From Agrostemma githago (lineage: Eukaryota; Streptophyta; Magnoliopsida; Caryophyllales; Caryophyllaceae): DNA of 64,000 nucleotides. The stretch lies in the NCBI GenBank assembly GCA_958450325.1, contig OY288243.1, positions 51,487,878 through 51,551,877 on the forward strand. The letters are read 5' to 3'. Position numbers and translations under genes: made by a program. Positions within the stretch are counted from its first letter, which is position 1. The number at the start of each line of letters is the position of its first letter. Shown piece by piece: positions 1 through 10,955 of the stretch. Under the pieces are notes generated by a model that was not told the DNA's origin, did not search any database, and saw nothing but the letters and a program-made list of their open reading frames with translations.

Positions 1-821
1 AGGTTGTTGTGGCTAAATTGGTGTCCTGGGTTTTTGATCAACCAGATCGGTTATGGGTTCGGTGGGTGAATACAATTTATCTGAAGGGGCGTGATTGGCG
101 TGAATACCAACCTAACACGGACGTCACCTGGGCTTGGCGAAAGATCTGTCAGGCTAAGAACAAAATCAAACATATGTTTGTAAATGATCTCTGGCACGGA
201 TCGCAGTCCTGTTATATGATCTCGGAGGGTTATGAGGGTATTCGGACTCACAAACCGAAGGTGCCTTGGGCCCGTCTCGTCTGGAGTGGTTGGAGCATTC
301 CTAAACATAACTTTATTTCATGGCTTGTGTTTAGGAGGGCTTTAAACACTAGGATCAAACTGGTGAGATTTGGTGTTGCTGAATCTGACCGTTGTTACTT
401 ATGTGAAACCCAAGAAGAGAGCTTGGAACACTTATTCTTTGAATGTGAGTGGAGTGCCAAGATTGTCGACAGTCTCAGCGTGTGGGTGAAGAAGCAGATA
501 CCAAGTTCTGGTGCTTTACTTTGGGCGACCAAGATGCGAGGATCGAAGTTGCAATGCAACATCATCCGTACCTTGTTTAATGCCATGATTTATCATGTTT
601 GGAGGCAACGGAACTTGTGTAGAATTGAAGGATCGGTGCAACGACCTCACCATATTGTTAAGTTGATTAAATTGGATGTACGGAATAGAATTATGGCTAA
701 GATTAAACACCCACTACGGGCTAGAGATGCGAGATGACTACATAATTTGATGTAGTCATTCATTTGTACATTGAACCACATTTTTTAATACATACTTACC
801 CTTTACCAAAAAAAAAACTTA
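1..821 (+). mobile_element. LINE (non-LTR retrotransposon) 3' end
   Basis: The ORF2 end is followed by a short 3' UTR (738-808) and an A-run at about 809-818, which is the expected 3' terminus of a LINE. The 5' part is outside the window. It abuts the Copia remnant that starts near 822; the order of insertion is not visible. Confidence 0.7.
3..737 (+). CDS. LINE ORF2 C-terminal end, reverse-transcriptase zinc-binding domain (partial)
   Basis: This is the last ~244 codons of a non-LTR retrotransposon ORF2; the frame is already open at the window edge, so the start lies upstream. The visible part is the zinc-binding domain after the reverse transcriptase (zf-RVT): a WLVFRRALNTR segment followed by a Cys/His cluster with CYLC, then HLFFEC (about residues 100-148). 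In the family this domain follows the RT in the replication protein of plant L1-type LINEs. No frameshift is seen in this part. The catalytic RT and endonuclease would lie outside the window. Identity as LINE is secure from the domain; autonomy cannot be judged. Confidence 0.85.
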   Translation, partial: VVVAKLVSWVFDQPDRLWVRWVNTIYLKGRDWREYQPNTDVTWAWRKICQAKNKIKHMFVNDLWHGSQSCYMISEGYEGIRTHKPKVPWARLVWSGWSIPKHNFISWLVFRRALNTRIKLVRFGVAESDRCYLCETQEESLEHLFFECEWSAKIVDSLSVWVKKQIPSSGALLWATKMRGSKLQCNIIRTLFNAMIYHVWRQRNLCRIEGSVQRPHHIVKLIKLDVRNRIMAKIKHPLRARDAR

Positions 822-1240
822 TCAAAGATTCTTATTGATTGAAGATACCAAGTTTGTCTGTTACTACAATCCATTTCAACGTCGCCGTGAAGTTCCATGA
901 AGTCAAGAATTATTTTCATTAAATATCAAGTTGTGTAATTATCAGGGGGAGTAACCACGCGCTGTACTCTTTTTCCTAAGCCATGGTTTTGTGCCACTGG
1001 GTTTTCCATGGAAAGGTTTTAATGAGGCAGCCTGTTATGCGTGTAAGAAGATTTATGTACTCTTTTTCCTTTACTAGTGTTTTTCCCACCGGGTTTTTCT
1101 AGTCGAGGTTTTAACGAGGCATTTTCTTTAGTAATGTACATCCAAGGGGGAGTGTTATGAAACACAATATGTGGATGTCCATCGGGCTTATAACCCACTA
1201 TGATGTAACTCTAGATGTACCATGTACTATATATATATAT
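822..1240 (+). mobile_element. Ty1/Copia 3' end: pre-PPT region and first half of the 3' LTR
   Basis: Two related blocks (about 965-1035 and 1058-1125), each with a run of the type CTCTTTTTCC, a CC(A/C)C(T/C)GGGTTTT motif and AGGTTTTAA(T/C)GAGGCA, are typical of the stretch before the polypurine tract in plant Copia elements. A polypurine tract, AAGGGGGAG, at 1144-1152 is directly followed by TGTTATG, the LTR start at 1153. The LTR is interrupted at 1240 by the Mutator-like element and resumes at 14683. No pol sequence remains here. Confidence 0.72.
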
Positions 1241-1291
1241 AGATTTAGGTTCATGTGAGAACCACCTACTCAATGAGAACTGTGAGAACTC
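1241..1291 (+). repeat. Left terminal inverted repeat of the MULE
   Basis: It contains GTGAGAACC and TGAGAACTGTGAGAAC, which match the reverse complement of 14622-14672 with scattered mismatches over about 50 bp. Confidence 0.75.
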
Positions 1292-1676
1292 TTCTCAGCC
1301 ATCAGATTATTATTATGTGAATGGATGGATGAGATTAACTTTCATTCTTTCATTCTCAGATTATTTTCAGTGATTAATTATTACTGTATTAGTCATCATA
1401 TCTTTCATTCTTCCCCCAATTCAACGCTCGATTCATCCTCTCATCCTTCAATCATCCTCTCAAATCCTTCAATCAATCAGTTTGCTGCTTAATCCTTCAA
1501 TCAATCCTCTCAATATCTCATCCGCGATTTTAGGTTTGTGATTTTCTCATCTTCAATTTCTATTTTCGATTTTCGATTTTTTCACTCTAGTTTGCCGCTT
1601 TTGTTCGTGTTGTTAACTGAACGAATCGACTTCCGCCATTGTTATTCTTATTGTATTGATTTGATTTCAGCTGATT

Positions 1677-1930
1677 TGAATCGGTTCGTAGCTTCGGTGA
1701 AACTGATTTCCGATGATTTTTTCAGTAATTTGTTGCGTTGTTTGATTTAATCATCAGTATCATTATACTGTTATTGTTTTGAATTGAATCGAATTCGGTA
1801 AAAGTTCGGCTCGGAGCTTCGATGAAACTGATTTCTGATGATTTTATGCTGCTATTGGTTCGATTTGAATTGAATTCGGTAAAAGTTCGGCTCGAGCTTC
1901 GATGAAACTGATTTCTGATGATTTTAACTG
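1677..1930 (+). repeat. Three degenerate direct repeats in the MULE 5' region
   Basis: A segment reading TCGG(T)...GAGCTTCGATGAAACTGA followed by TTTC(T/C)GATGATTTT occurs near 1680, 1800 and 1873. The last two copies are nearly identical. No gene is recognised between 1292 and 2237; the small ORFs there look like chance frames. The stretch may hold the leader and promoter of the Ulp1-type gene. Confidence 0.6.
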
Positions 1931-2374
1931 AACGAATTTCCTCAACCCGATTTCCCTCAATTTCCTCAACCCGATTTCCCCCAAATTGAACGATTTCCCC
2001 CAAATGAACGATCGATTAACCTGAACGATCGGTTAGTTTTATGTTGATAATTCGAATTGACTAGGTAAATGACCTGTCTTTAGATTAGACAAATGACAAG
2101 TTTTAGATTAATACCACTAATAATTGTTACCTTACACTTTGTAAAATAATAATTGTTTTGTTTACCTAACATTGTTTACCTGACATTGTACCACTAATGC
2201 TTTTGTTTACCTGACATTGTTTTTTTTGCTCACAGGCATGGAGGCTAAAAACAAAAGAAAGCATGAGAAAATGACGACAAGGGATGATGTCGGTTCAAGT
2301 GAAGTGCGAAAAGGTATTATTGAAGTTTTATGTATTACTTGACCTTATTCCAACCCTTTTAATTTTGGTTTACC

Positions 2375-2430
2375 ATTTTTTTATTTTTAGCGTACCATTT
2401 TTCAATTTGAGTGTACCTTTTTCCAATTAG
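2375..2430 (+). repeat. Small copy of the GTAC-containing repeat
   Basis: It contains TTTTTAGCGTACCATTTTTC followed by a second, diverged unit, the same motif as in the large array at 5155-6610. Confidence 0.7.
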
Positions 2431-2456
2431 ACAGATTGTGATTTTCACTTGTGCAA

Positions 2457-2760
2457 TGATTAATTGTTTCGTATTTTGTACTTTCGTTGACTAGATCTTT
2501 GATAGTTAGACGGGTCGTGTCTGTTTTGATAATTTATGCAACGGTTTTTGGCAAGTTTTTGAGTCTGCAGCTCACGGCATTGCATTCCTGTACTTTCAGT
2601 ACTGTTGAAAGTTTGTCAAGAAATTATCGAGATTTTCATTTGTTAAACTACTAATTGTTCCGTGTTTTGTGCTTTTGTTGAGTAGATCTCTGATAGTTAG
2701 ACGGGTCGTGTTTGTTTTGATAGTTTATGCAACAATTTTTGGTAAGGTTTCGAGTTGTTT
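2457..2760 (+). repeat. Direct duplication inside intron 1 of the Ulp1-like gene
   Basis: Segments 2457-2570 and about 2645-2760 are two copies of one sequence (shared block GATAGTTAGACGGGTCGTGT), offset by about 190 bp. The rest of this intron (2314-3218) shows no other recognisable feature apart from a small GTACC-type repeat at 2375-2430. Confidence 0.7.
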
Positions 2761-5154
2761 TGATATAAAATTTCAGACATTCAGTGTTGGATTTTCTTGT
2801 ACTGACTGTGTATCATTTGATGATCTGTTGGTTGTCCATCTGATGATTATATTTAGAAGTCGAGATAGTCAGTTAGCTTGTGTTTCATTTCATACATTAT
2901 TATCCTCTGTAATAGTATTCTCGAGTGAAATTTGGTCACAACTCGGAGATGGCACATCCTATGATTCATTTGATTCAACCCCATTTCTTCGGTCTTGGCT
3001 CTCGTGATCCAAACATTCGTATTTATTAATCGCCATAACGTGTCAGATTTTGTCTCGTACAACAATTATCGAGATTTTTTCTGCTTTTTTTTTACTAGAT
3101 CTTTTCACATATTGTTTAGTTTAATTCTATGATTCTGTATTTTGATTAATTCTATGTTTGTCGGTGGTTTTGGTTTATGTCTTGTTTTTAGTGTATCCTT
3201 ATCATTTTCTTTCTTTAGGTGTACAAAAAGGAAAAGGAAAAAGAGAGGGTAAACCATTGACATTGGCTGATGCATCATTCAAATCAAGGATGACCCCCGG
3301 TCTTCTGTTTGATTTTGTTCAAAGCGGTCTATCAGATAGGCAAGTATCTGATATTCATTCTATGGGTTTCGGGGGTTTGCTTTTATTGAAAACTGGTAAG
3401 GTTCCCGGTAAGTTGGCACATTGGCTGGTGTCAACTTTTAATGTTTTTAATTCTTCTTTAATGGATGGGTTATTTTACTGCTGAAGATGTTCATCTAGCA
3501 ACTGGTATTCCGATGGGACCTCTAGACATTGAAAAGGAAATAAAATCTGTTGAAAAGAAGGTACAAACTGAAATATTTGATTGTTGGGCAGAACAATTTG
3601 ATAAGAAAGAAATCACAAAAAACGTTCTTTTTGGAGAAATTGAAGTCCCAGAAGGAAGGTGGAGATGATTTTAAGAGAAATTTCATTGTATTTGTCAATT
3701 CCACTTTCTTAGTAGGTGTGAAGGGGGCTATTCTAGGTTTCCGTATTTTGAATATTCTTGCAGATACTTCACAAATCCCAAATTATAACTGGTGTTCTTA
3801 TACTTTGGGTTCATTGCTCAATAATATTCAATTGTGGCAAAAGAATGTTCTTAATGGGAGACGTGAGACAACATTTAAAGGTGCCATCATGATTTTGGTT
3901 TTCATATATTTAGATAGAGTTGTCATTAAAATTAGGTCCGGTGATAGGCAATTCCCTACACTTGCAACTTGGTCAAAGAAGAATATATCAGAGAGGATAA
4001 AGACGCAACTTAGGGAGAAATCTTTTGGTCAAGGTTTTGTGGAAAGTCGTTTTGTAAAGGCTGCTGCTCACAATGAAACAGGTGCAACTTCTAAGATCAA
4101 ATTAGATGCAAATGAAATGAAAAATGAAAAATTGGAGGGTACTAGGAGTCGAGCTGAGGTTTGTGTAAACAAACTAGTTTCCTCGGCGAAAAACCTTGCT
4201 GATGCCTTTGATGATTTCAAGGCTTGTGCAAATGAGGCAATGAGTGAGCTACCAAATTCAATTGTTGTTCATAAGATGTCTTCTTTCTTGTCCTCTATTG
4301 TTAATGGTTTTCATTTATCTCAACAACAAAAGAGTGATGATTTAGATGATGCTGATGCTGATGTTGTTGGAGGGTCATACAAAGAAGGGGAAGTGGATGA
4401 GGATGAGAGAAAAGAGCAAGATTGGGACGATGATGCATTTTGGGGGAATGAAAAGATTTTGGAAAGTCTTTTTGCCTTGCAAGATGCATTTAAACCAACT
4501 GTTGCCGATACTGCTGCTGCTGCAGGAGCTACTGCTGCTGGTGTTACGCTTAAAAGGCGTAAACGTGTTAAGGTAAAAAGGGAAAGAGACCCAATGATGC
4601 CAAGAATGCGTCTGCTAGATTCTGATGATGATTTGCTCGATTCATCTCAGACTGTCAGTTCATCTGGGAATGAGATGAACCCAGTATCTTCCCTTTCACC
4701 TCATTTACCACCAGTAGAGGAGGAAAAACCTATACCTTCTGATCCTTCTGATAATCCACATTTGCTTGAGAAGGAGATTGCTGAAGACCATTTAAAAACT
4801 CCGGAACCTCCAGTTGGTACGTCTGCTGAAGTACACTTTGACCTTACCTCTCCTGATCAGCCTCCATCTCCGAATCAGCCTGCCATGCCTAAAAGAACTA
4901 GAGAAATTTCAGCAGTGTTTAAATCTCCGTACGTTCAGCGAAAAATCATGATTTTCTCCGATTTTACACAATCTGAGAAAGAAGTAGCTAATTATGTATT
5001 TTCAGAGGAGACCGATGAGAGGTAATTTACCATTCCAATTTCTTTCATTTCTTTTTCAATTTCTTTAGCTTATTTCTTTTTCAATTTCTTTCATTTCTTT
5101 TTCAAAGGAGACCGATGAGTGGCTATTAAGTACTTTCTTTCATTTCTTTAGTTC

Positions 5155-6610
5155 ATTTTTAGCGTATCCTTTTTCAAATTTAGCGTACCCTTTTTCAAAT
5201 TTAGCGTACCCTTTTTCAATTTTAACGTACCCATTTTCAAATTCAGCGTACCCATTTTCAAATTCAATTTTAGCGTACTCTTTTTCACTTTTAGCGTACC
5301 CTTTTTCACTTTTAGCGTACCCTTTTTTTAATTTTAGCGTACTCTTTTTCAATTTCAATTTTAACGTACCCTTTTTCAATTTCACTTTTAGTGTACCCTT
5401 TTTTAATTTTAGCGTACCCTTTTTTAATTTTAGCGTACCCTTTTTCACTTTTAGCGTACCCTTTTTCAATTTCAATTTTAGCATATTCTTTTTCAATTTC
5501 AATTTTAGCGTACTCTTTTTCAATTTCAATTTTAGCGTACCCTTTTTCACTTTTAGCGTACCCTTTTTCACTTTTAGCGTACCCTTTTTCAATTTTAGCG
5601 TACTCTTTTTCAATTTCAATTTTAGCGTACTCTTTTTCAATTTCAATTTTAGCGTACTCTTTTTCAATTTCAATTTTAGCGTATCCTTTTTCACTTTTAG
5701 CGTACCCTTTTTCACTTTTAGCGTACCCTTTTTTAATTTTAGCGTACCCTTTTTTAATTTCACTTTTAGCGTACCCTTTTTCACTTTTAGCGTACACTTT
5801 TTCACTTTTAGCGTACCCTTTTTCACTTTTAGCGTACCCTTTTTTAATTTCAATTTTAGCGTACTCTTTTTCAATTTCATTTTTAGCGTACTCTTTTTCA
5901 ATTTCATTTTTAGCGTACTCTTTTTCAATTTCAATTTTAGCGTACCCTTTTTCACTTTTAGCGTACCCTTTTTCACTTTTAGCGTACCCTTTTTTAATTT
6001 TAGCGTACCTTTTTTTAATTTCACTTTTAGCGTACCCTTTTTCACTTTTAGCGTACCCTTTTTCACTTTTAGCGTACCCTTTTTTAATTTCAATTTTGGC
6101 GTACTCTTTTTCAATTTCAATTTTGCGTACTCTTTTTCAATTTCAATTTTAGCGTACCCTTTTTCACTTTTAGCGTACCCTTTTTCACTTTTAGCGTACT
6201 CTTTTTTAATTTCAATTTTAGCGTACTCTTTTCAATTTCAATTTTAGCGTACCCTTTTTTAATTTCACTTTTAGCGTACCCTTTTTCACTTTTAGCGTAC
6301 CCTTTTTTAATTTTAGCGTACCCTTTTTCAATTTCAATTTTAGCATACTCTTTTTCAATTTCAATTTTAGCGTACCCTTTTTTAATTTCAATTTTAGCGT
6401 ACCCTTTTTCACTTTTAGCGTACTCTTTTTTTAATTTTAGCGTACCCTTTTTTAATTTCACTTTTAGCGTACCCTTTTTCACTTTTAGCGTACACTTTTT
6501 TAATTTTAGCGTACCCTTTTTCTTTTTCACTTTTAGCGTACCCTTTTTCACTTTTAGTGTACCATTTTTCACTTTTAGCATATTCTTTCCATTTTCACTT
6601 TTAGGGTACA
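5155..6610 (+). repeat. 1.45-kb tandem array of 21/27-bp GTAC-containing units
   Basis: Units read TTTTAGCGTACCCTTTTTCAC (21 bp), or a 27-bp form with CAATTTCAATTTTAGCGTACTC. They are mixed irregularly and mostly keep a multiple-of-three length, so both strands show long open frames with no coding character. The array lies in an intron of the Ulp1-like gene, between the exon ending at 5021 and the next exon near 6690. Confidence 0.9.
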
Positions 6611-6961
6611 ATTTGAGTACCATGACTAAGGTGTAGGGTTTGGGGACCATGGCGGCTCCTCAGTCATTTCTAACAAAATTACTTATAAATACAGTGTGGT
6701 TGTGTATAGAAGGCAATCTGAGTTGAACTTGCTTGATCTGAAGACTTTAATGTGTGGAAATGAAGTTTCACATAATATTAGATGTATGGTGCGAAATATT
6801 AAACAAGCGTGAGCGTTTAAGATCAAGTAAATCTCCTTACCGGTCATATTTGTCTACCAATACTCGTGTAAGTCTTCTTTCTTTGTTTAAGTTTCCCTTT
6901 TCTTTATTTCTTTATTGATTATATTTGTCTATCATTTGTACCTTTTCTATGTTATTAACAG

Positions 6962-7411
6962 GTCAATTGTGATGGGGTTGAATTTGATAAAGTAACCATG
7001 ATTTTCTATCCCATTGTCTCACCAATTTTCCGAGCAATGATATGTGTACTTCCAAGGGAGTCCAAAGTAGAAATTATACATCTTAATCCAGATTCAGTTC
7101 CATGTATTTCTGTTGTTGATTTTGTGGTATATTTTTATATTACTTGATATTTTTAAAAACTAGTTATAATTTGATATTCTTTTTATTCTTATTTAATTTT
7201 TAAATGTTATTATTTTTTGCAGGGAAATGATTTAAAAGATAACATGGCTGAACACTTCTCATCATGGATCCATAAATATGGTGAATTCAAAACAAATGAG
7301 TACATTCCAAAAGCTTATTCAAATGTGAAAGATGACAATGGAATCTGTTTAATGCGGCATATGGAAATCCATGTTGGTAACAAAAGAAATTTTGTTACTG
7401 GATTGAGAGAG
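6962..7411 (+). other. First, degenerate Ulp1-like module (two exons)
   Basis: The two exons 6962-7126 and 7223-7411 read like a C48 core: a VTMIFYPIVSPIFRAM stretch where family members have FLPIC...HWYL, then IIHLNPDS, then DDNGICLMRHMEIH in place of the DCGVFVMRHME block. The His of HWY appears replaced by Phe/Arg and the DCG is DNG, although a Cys follows two residues later. I infer that this module is catalytically dead or divergent. Confidence 0.5.
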
Positions 7412-7908
7412 GTCAGTTAGTTTATAGTATTTGCTAAAAGATGTTTTAAATGTTAGGTCAATTTCGGATTCATTTAATTGTATTGTTTCTTTTTACTATA
7501 TAGAAAAAGGTGGGACCAGAAAACTTTGTCAAAAGGCTTAGTGTGAAATATTGTCATTCAATAATTACATTTGAAGGCAATGAATTGAAAGATTTTGCTA
7601 TTGAAGAATCGAAAAAGTTTTTTTCAAAGAAAGGTATAATTATTGTTTCTCTTTATTGAGAGTATACATATGTTTGTTATTTACTTTTCATATTATTATT
7701 TAGCTAACCAATTTTTTTCTTAAGTAGATTGGTAGTGAAAGAGGACCGCCACCTTATCAAATCATTAACTGATGAAGAGATTTTGGAATATGTTGTTGAT
7801 GACATGAAAGATGATAGGTAAGTTATTAAAACATTATCACAACCTTTATCATATATTGACATCATCACAACCTTTATCATATATTAAAACGTTAATTTTG
7901 TTTTTCAG

Positions 7909-9531
7909 TGAAATTGTTATTGATACGGAATGGCTACAAGTAACTCGGAAGGGACTTTCTAGCTTGAAAACTGGACGCATGATTTATGACATGGTTATTG
8001 ATTTGTTTGGGATTTATGTTACACATGAGAGAGATGGTGTTTTATATATGCCAACAACAACCAAGGTTTGTGTGTTTTTATATATGTCAACAACAACAAC
8101 AACAATATGATGTTTTCAGCAGTTTTCCTGAAATAGATTCGTGTTTTCGTGTTGAATGTCAGTTGCTTTGTTTTGATTAAGTTTATGATTTTGAATTTAT
8201 GAAGTTAGATACCGACTATACTTCTTTGTGATTTTCAGAAGTTTATGAATTTATGTTTTCAGAAGTTTATGATTTTGAATGTCAGTTGCTTTGTTTTGAT
8301 TAATGATTTCAGGATATGAAGAATAAGAATTCTATGCACAACAATTACATCAAGCTTCATTATATGGGAAAAAATCAGTCCAAATTACAGAAAGTAAATA
8401 TTGCAACAATCAGGATATGATTTACTGTCTATTTTGTCTTCTCCTAATGCATGTTAACCTAATTTATTTGTTGTTCAGGTGTTTTTCCCCATATGTACGG
8501 GTGTGCATTGGTATGTTTTGATATGTTATTTCAAGGAAAAGATTAACTGTATACTAGACTCTTGCCAAGAAAGACGACCAGAAAACAGAATTAAGCTTGC
8601 CAAGGAAGTGGTATGAACATTTCTTCTTTTAATTTCACAAGATTAAAAGATTTCAAGAAGTTGTTATTTTTGGTGTATTTCCTAATCATCATTTTTTATT
8701 TTCTGGGTTTAAGGTTTTTGGTGCAATTGATGTGATTGTCGTTAAAGAACCAAACTTTTCAAAGTTGGCTGAGATAAAGAAGTTCGAGTTTTCAACCCTT
8801 TGTGTACCTCAACAACAAAACGGGTAAATTTTTCCTTTTTATGTGACTTTTTTTTTCCAATGGATACAAATACTTATACAAAATTTATAGGTTTGATTGC
8901 GGAGCTTATGTTTTGAAGTGGTTGGAGTCAGTTTACAATAGTTCTCAGTGGACGAGCGAGCAATATCTTAAGGTACTAATACCCATTTTCTTGATTGTCT
9001 TCCTGTCCCACATCCCCTATTTGAATCCGAGAGTATTAGTCAACCTGAAAGGCTGTTCAATACCCTCGTGTACTCTTATAGTCTTATGTCAGAGAGTATT
9101 TAAAATTGTCCCAAATCCAGTTGTTGGAGCTTCACAAAAGATCTGAGTTTTTGCTCCATTTCTCTTAAGCTAATCTGTGTCTCCTTGGCAACTTCTGAGT
9201 ATTAACACTCAAGTTTTCGAATGGGTTCGTAAAGTAAGATCTTATTTTGTCAAAAATCATATTGTCACACATTTACTGTATGCCTTTCAGCAGTAGTTTT
9301 TAATGTCTTTTTAGTTATTAGTCAATTATTGAACTATAGATTTAGTCAATTAGTAGTCAATTCATTTTCACAGTACATTATATATGCATTTAGTCGGGTA
9401 GTTAATATTTTTTGTTTTCTTTTCAGAGTGAGAGTTTGGAATCATATAGGAAGGAAAAGATCGTTGAACTCTTAAGATGGGATAAGAACAAGAACAAGAG
9501 TGCAACTCTTAAGGAATTTGTTCCGGGTTGA
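7909..9531 (+). other. Second Ulp1-like module with catalytic-type residues
   Basis: Exons 7909-8065, 8313-8393, 8479-8610, 8714-8823, 8891-8972 and 9427-9531 join in frame. The sequence shows VFFPICTGVHWYVLI, ILDS and FDCGAYVLKWLES, matching the His-Asp-Cys order of C48 proteases. The last exon ends with a basic tail and a TGA at 9529-9531. In contrast to the module before it, none of the expected key residues is visibly lost. Confidence 0.65.
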
Positions 9532-9559
9532 TTTTTTCTTTAAGATTAGAATTAGATTT

Positions 9560-9650
9560 TGGAATTGTAGCGTACCCTTTTTCAATTGTAGCGTACCCTT
9601 TTTCAATTTTATCGTACCCTTTTTCAATTTTATCGTACCCTTTTTCATAT
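9560..9650 (+). repeat. GTAC-repeat, four units, just after the Ulp1-like gene
   Basis: Four units of the type AATTGTAGCGTACCCTTTTTC or AATTTTATCGTACCCTTTTTC lie about 30 bp downstream of the stop codon, in the presumed 3' UTR. Confidence 0.8.
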
Positions 9651-9651
9651 C

Positions 9652-10503
9652 GAAACTATGAGTTGGTACTTGGTAGTTAGAGTCATTTGTAACAAGAGGA
9701 TCGATGAACTCAACATGTATCATGGAGTGTGTGTAATTACAAAACTTGAGATTATTGAATATCTCCCAGGCCAGTACAGTCCATAGGGGCATCTAATCTA
9801 ATCATGCATATTCAATATTCGTCATATTCTTCCTTCTAGAAATATTGAATCGGCTACTTTAATTTTACTAGAGTAAATTAAAGCAAAATGAAGTAGAGAT
9901 ATAGAGTATCATATATGTATGCGTCCAACACATACAAGTGTAAGTGTAACCACGGAAACATACAACGTTCCAATATAAACTACTCTGTATACTGTATGTA
10001 GTTTCATTCAGGTACATGGAGCTCGACTGCATTTATATCTTGCATGCCTTCCATTATTACTACAGAGTATTAAACTCGTAGGAAGTAAACAAGTTGATAT
10101 CAAACACAAGGATTGCCTCAAAATCGTTGATCCATCCTGCCCTATACCTACATTATTTATTTCTGCACTGAATTCCACCAAATAATTCAACTAATTAATG
10201 ATGGCTGGACGATATGAACGTTGCTCCCTTCCGCCCAAAACCTTAGATCCAATCATTCTCACATCTCTTACAAACTGTGGTTAAACAAATGACCAAATGA
10301 GTAGACCTGTAAAAGCGAATGACCAAACTGATTTTACACAGTTCTCAGTACAGTTGCATTAATCTGGCATATTAGGCATTTTTGTACTCTGCAGTAATTG
10401 ATGTCAGCAGCTGAAATTCAGAACTTGCATTCAAATGCAAAATACAAACGGGTTCTAAGAAACCGAAATACAACTGACTAGACTGAGTCACAAAGCTAAA
10501 TGA
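9652..10503. other. MULE internal spacer between the two convergent genes
   Basis: No coding region, RNA gene or clear repeat was recognised here. The short frames on both strands have no protein-like features. Confidence 0.5.
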
Positions 10504-10519
10504 ACAGTGAGCAGAGATT

Positions 10520-10640
10520 CTATTCATCTATTTCAGTAGCAGCAGCTCCCCATATGTCTAACAATGAGTTTTGAGGCTCCATTTCTTCATGCCACAACTG
10601 CAGCTCATCACCCGGGTAGAATTTCCTTTCTGCACCATCT
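10520..10640 (-). other. Possible last exon of the transposase gene
   Basis: On the minus strand a frame with ELQLWHEEMEPQNSLLDIWG ends at a TAG at 10520-10522. It looks coding-like in composition. A GTAGCT right at the transposase stop (near 10954) could be a splice donor, so the stop there may be removed in some transcripts. This is inference; no acceptor was fixed. Confidence 0.3.
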
Positions 10641-10844
10641 TTGTTAAATCTATTAAATCTGCCAATTTAATACAAATACAACCCTTAGCTGCGGGTTCTA
10701 ACTTCAAAAGACAAATTATAATAAAAATGTAGGACGTGAAATAATAACCTACTTTGAGATGAATTTCAAAGTAAGATTGATACCTAGTGGAGGAGATGAG
10801 GTAATTTAGACCTTGCAAATAACCTGTGGATGAAGAACAACTAA

Positions 10845-10945
10845 ACAGTTTCTCAAGGGTACATTGAAATAATAAAGGTACATTGAAATAAAAGAAATGG
10901 TACACCAAATCTGGTACACCAAATCATAAAATACGTACACCAAAT
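10845..10945 (-). repeat. GTAC-type repeat in reverse orientation, after the transposase gene
   Basis: Five short units containing GGTACA or GTACACC with A-rich spacers (plus strand) are the reverse-oriented, diverged form of the 5155-6610 repeat. They lie just downstream of the transposase stop. Confidence 0.55.
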
Positions 10946-10955
10946 CTGGTATCAG

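Larger units (their letters stand above)
2238..9531 (+). pseudogene. Ulp1-like (C48) protease gene carried by the MULE, multi-exon, broken in its N-terminal part
   Basis: Exons read from splice signals: 2238-2313, 3219 to 5021 (with frame changes), one ending near 6870, then 6962-7126, 7223-7411, 7504-7633, 7728-7817, 7909-8065, 8313-8393, 8479-8610, 8714-8823, 8891-8972 and 9427-9531 (stop TGA). The N-terminal half resembles the domain in front of Ulp1 modules of plant transposon-borne proteins: a YFTAEDVHLATGIPMGPL segment and GDDFKRNFIVFVNSTFL. It needs frame changes near 3470 and 3655 and so looks decayed. An acidic and then Pro/Ser-rich linker follows (about 4340-4900). The C-terminal half has HWY (in 8479-8610), an LDS segment and FDCGAY (8891-8972), matching the His, Asp and Cys positions of C48 peptidases. 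Known relatives are deSUMOylating proteases; the target here is unknown. Expression is not shown. Confidence 0.7.

Noticed and set aside
5140..6650. Long Lys/Leu-rich and Ser/Phe/Leu-rich open frames on both strands
   Set aside because: They arise because the GTAC-repeat units are 21 or 27 bp and keep the frame. The translation is a repetitive echo of the DNA with no independent protein features, in an intron.
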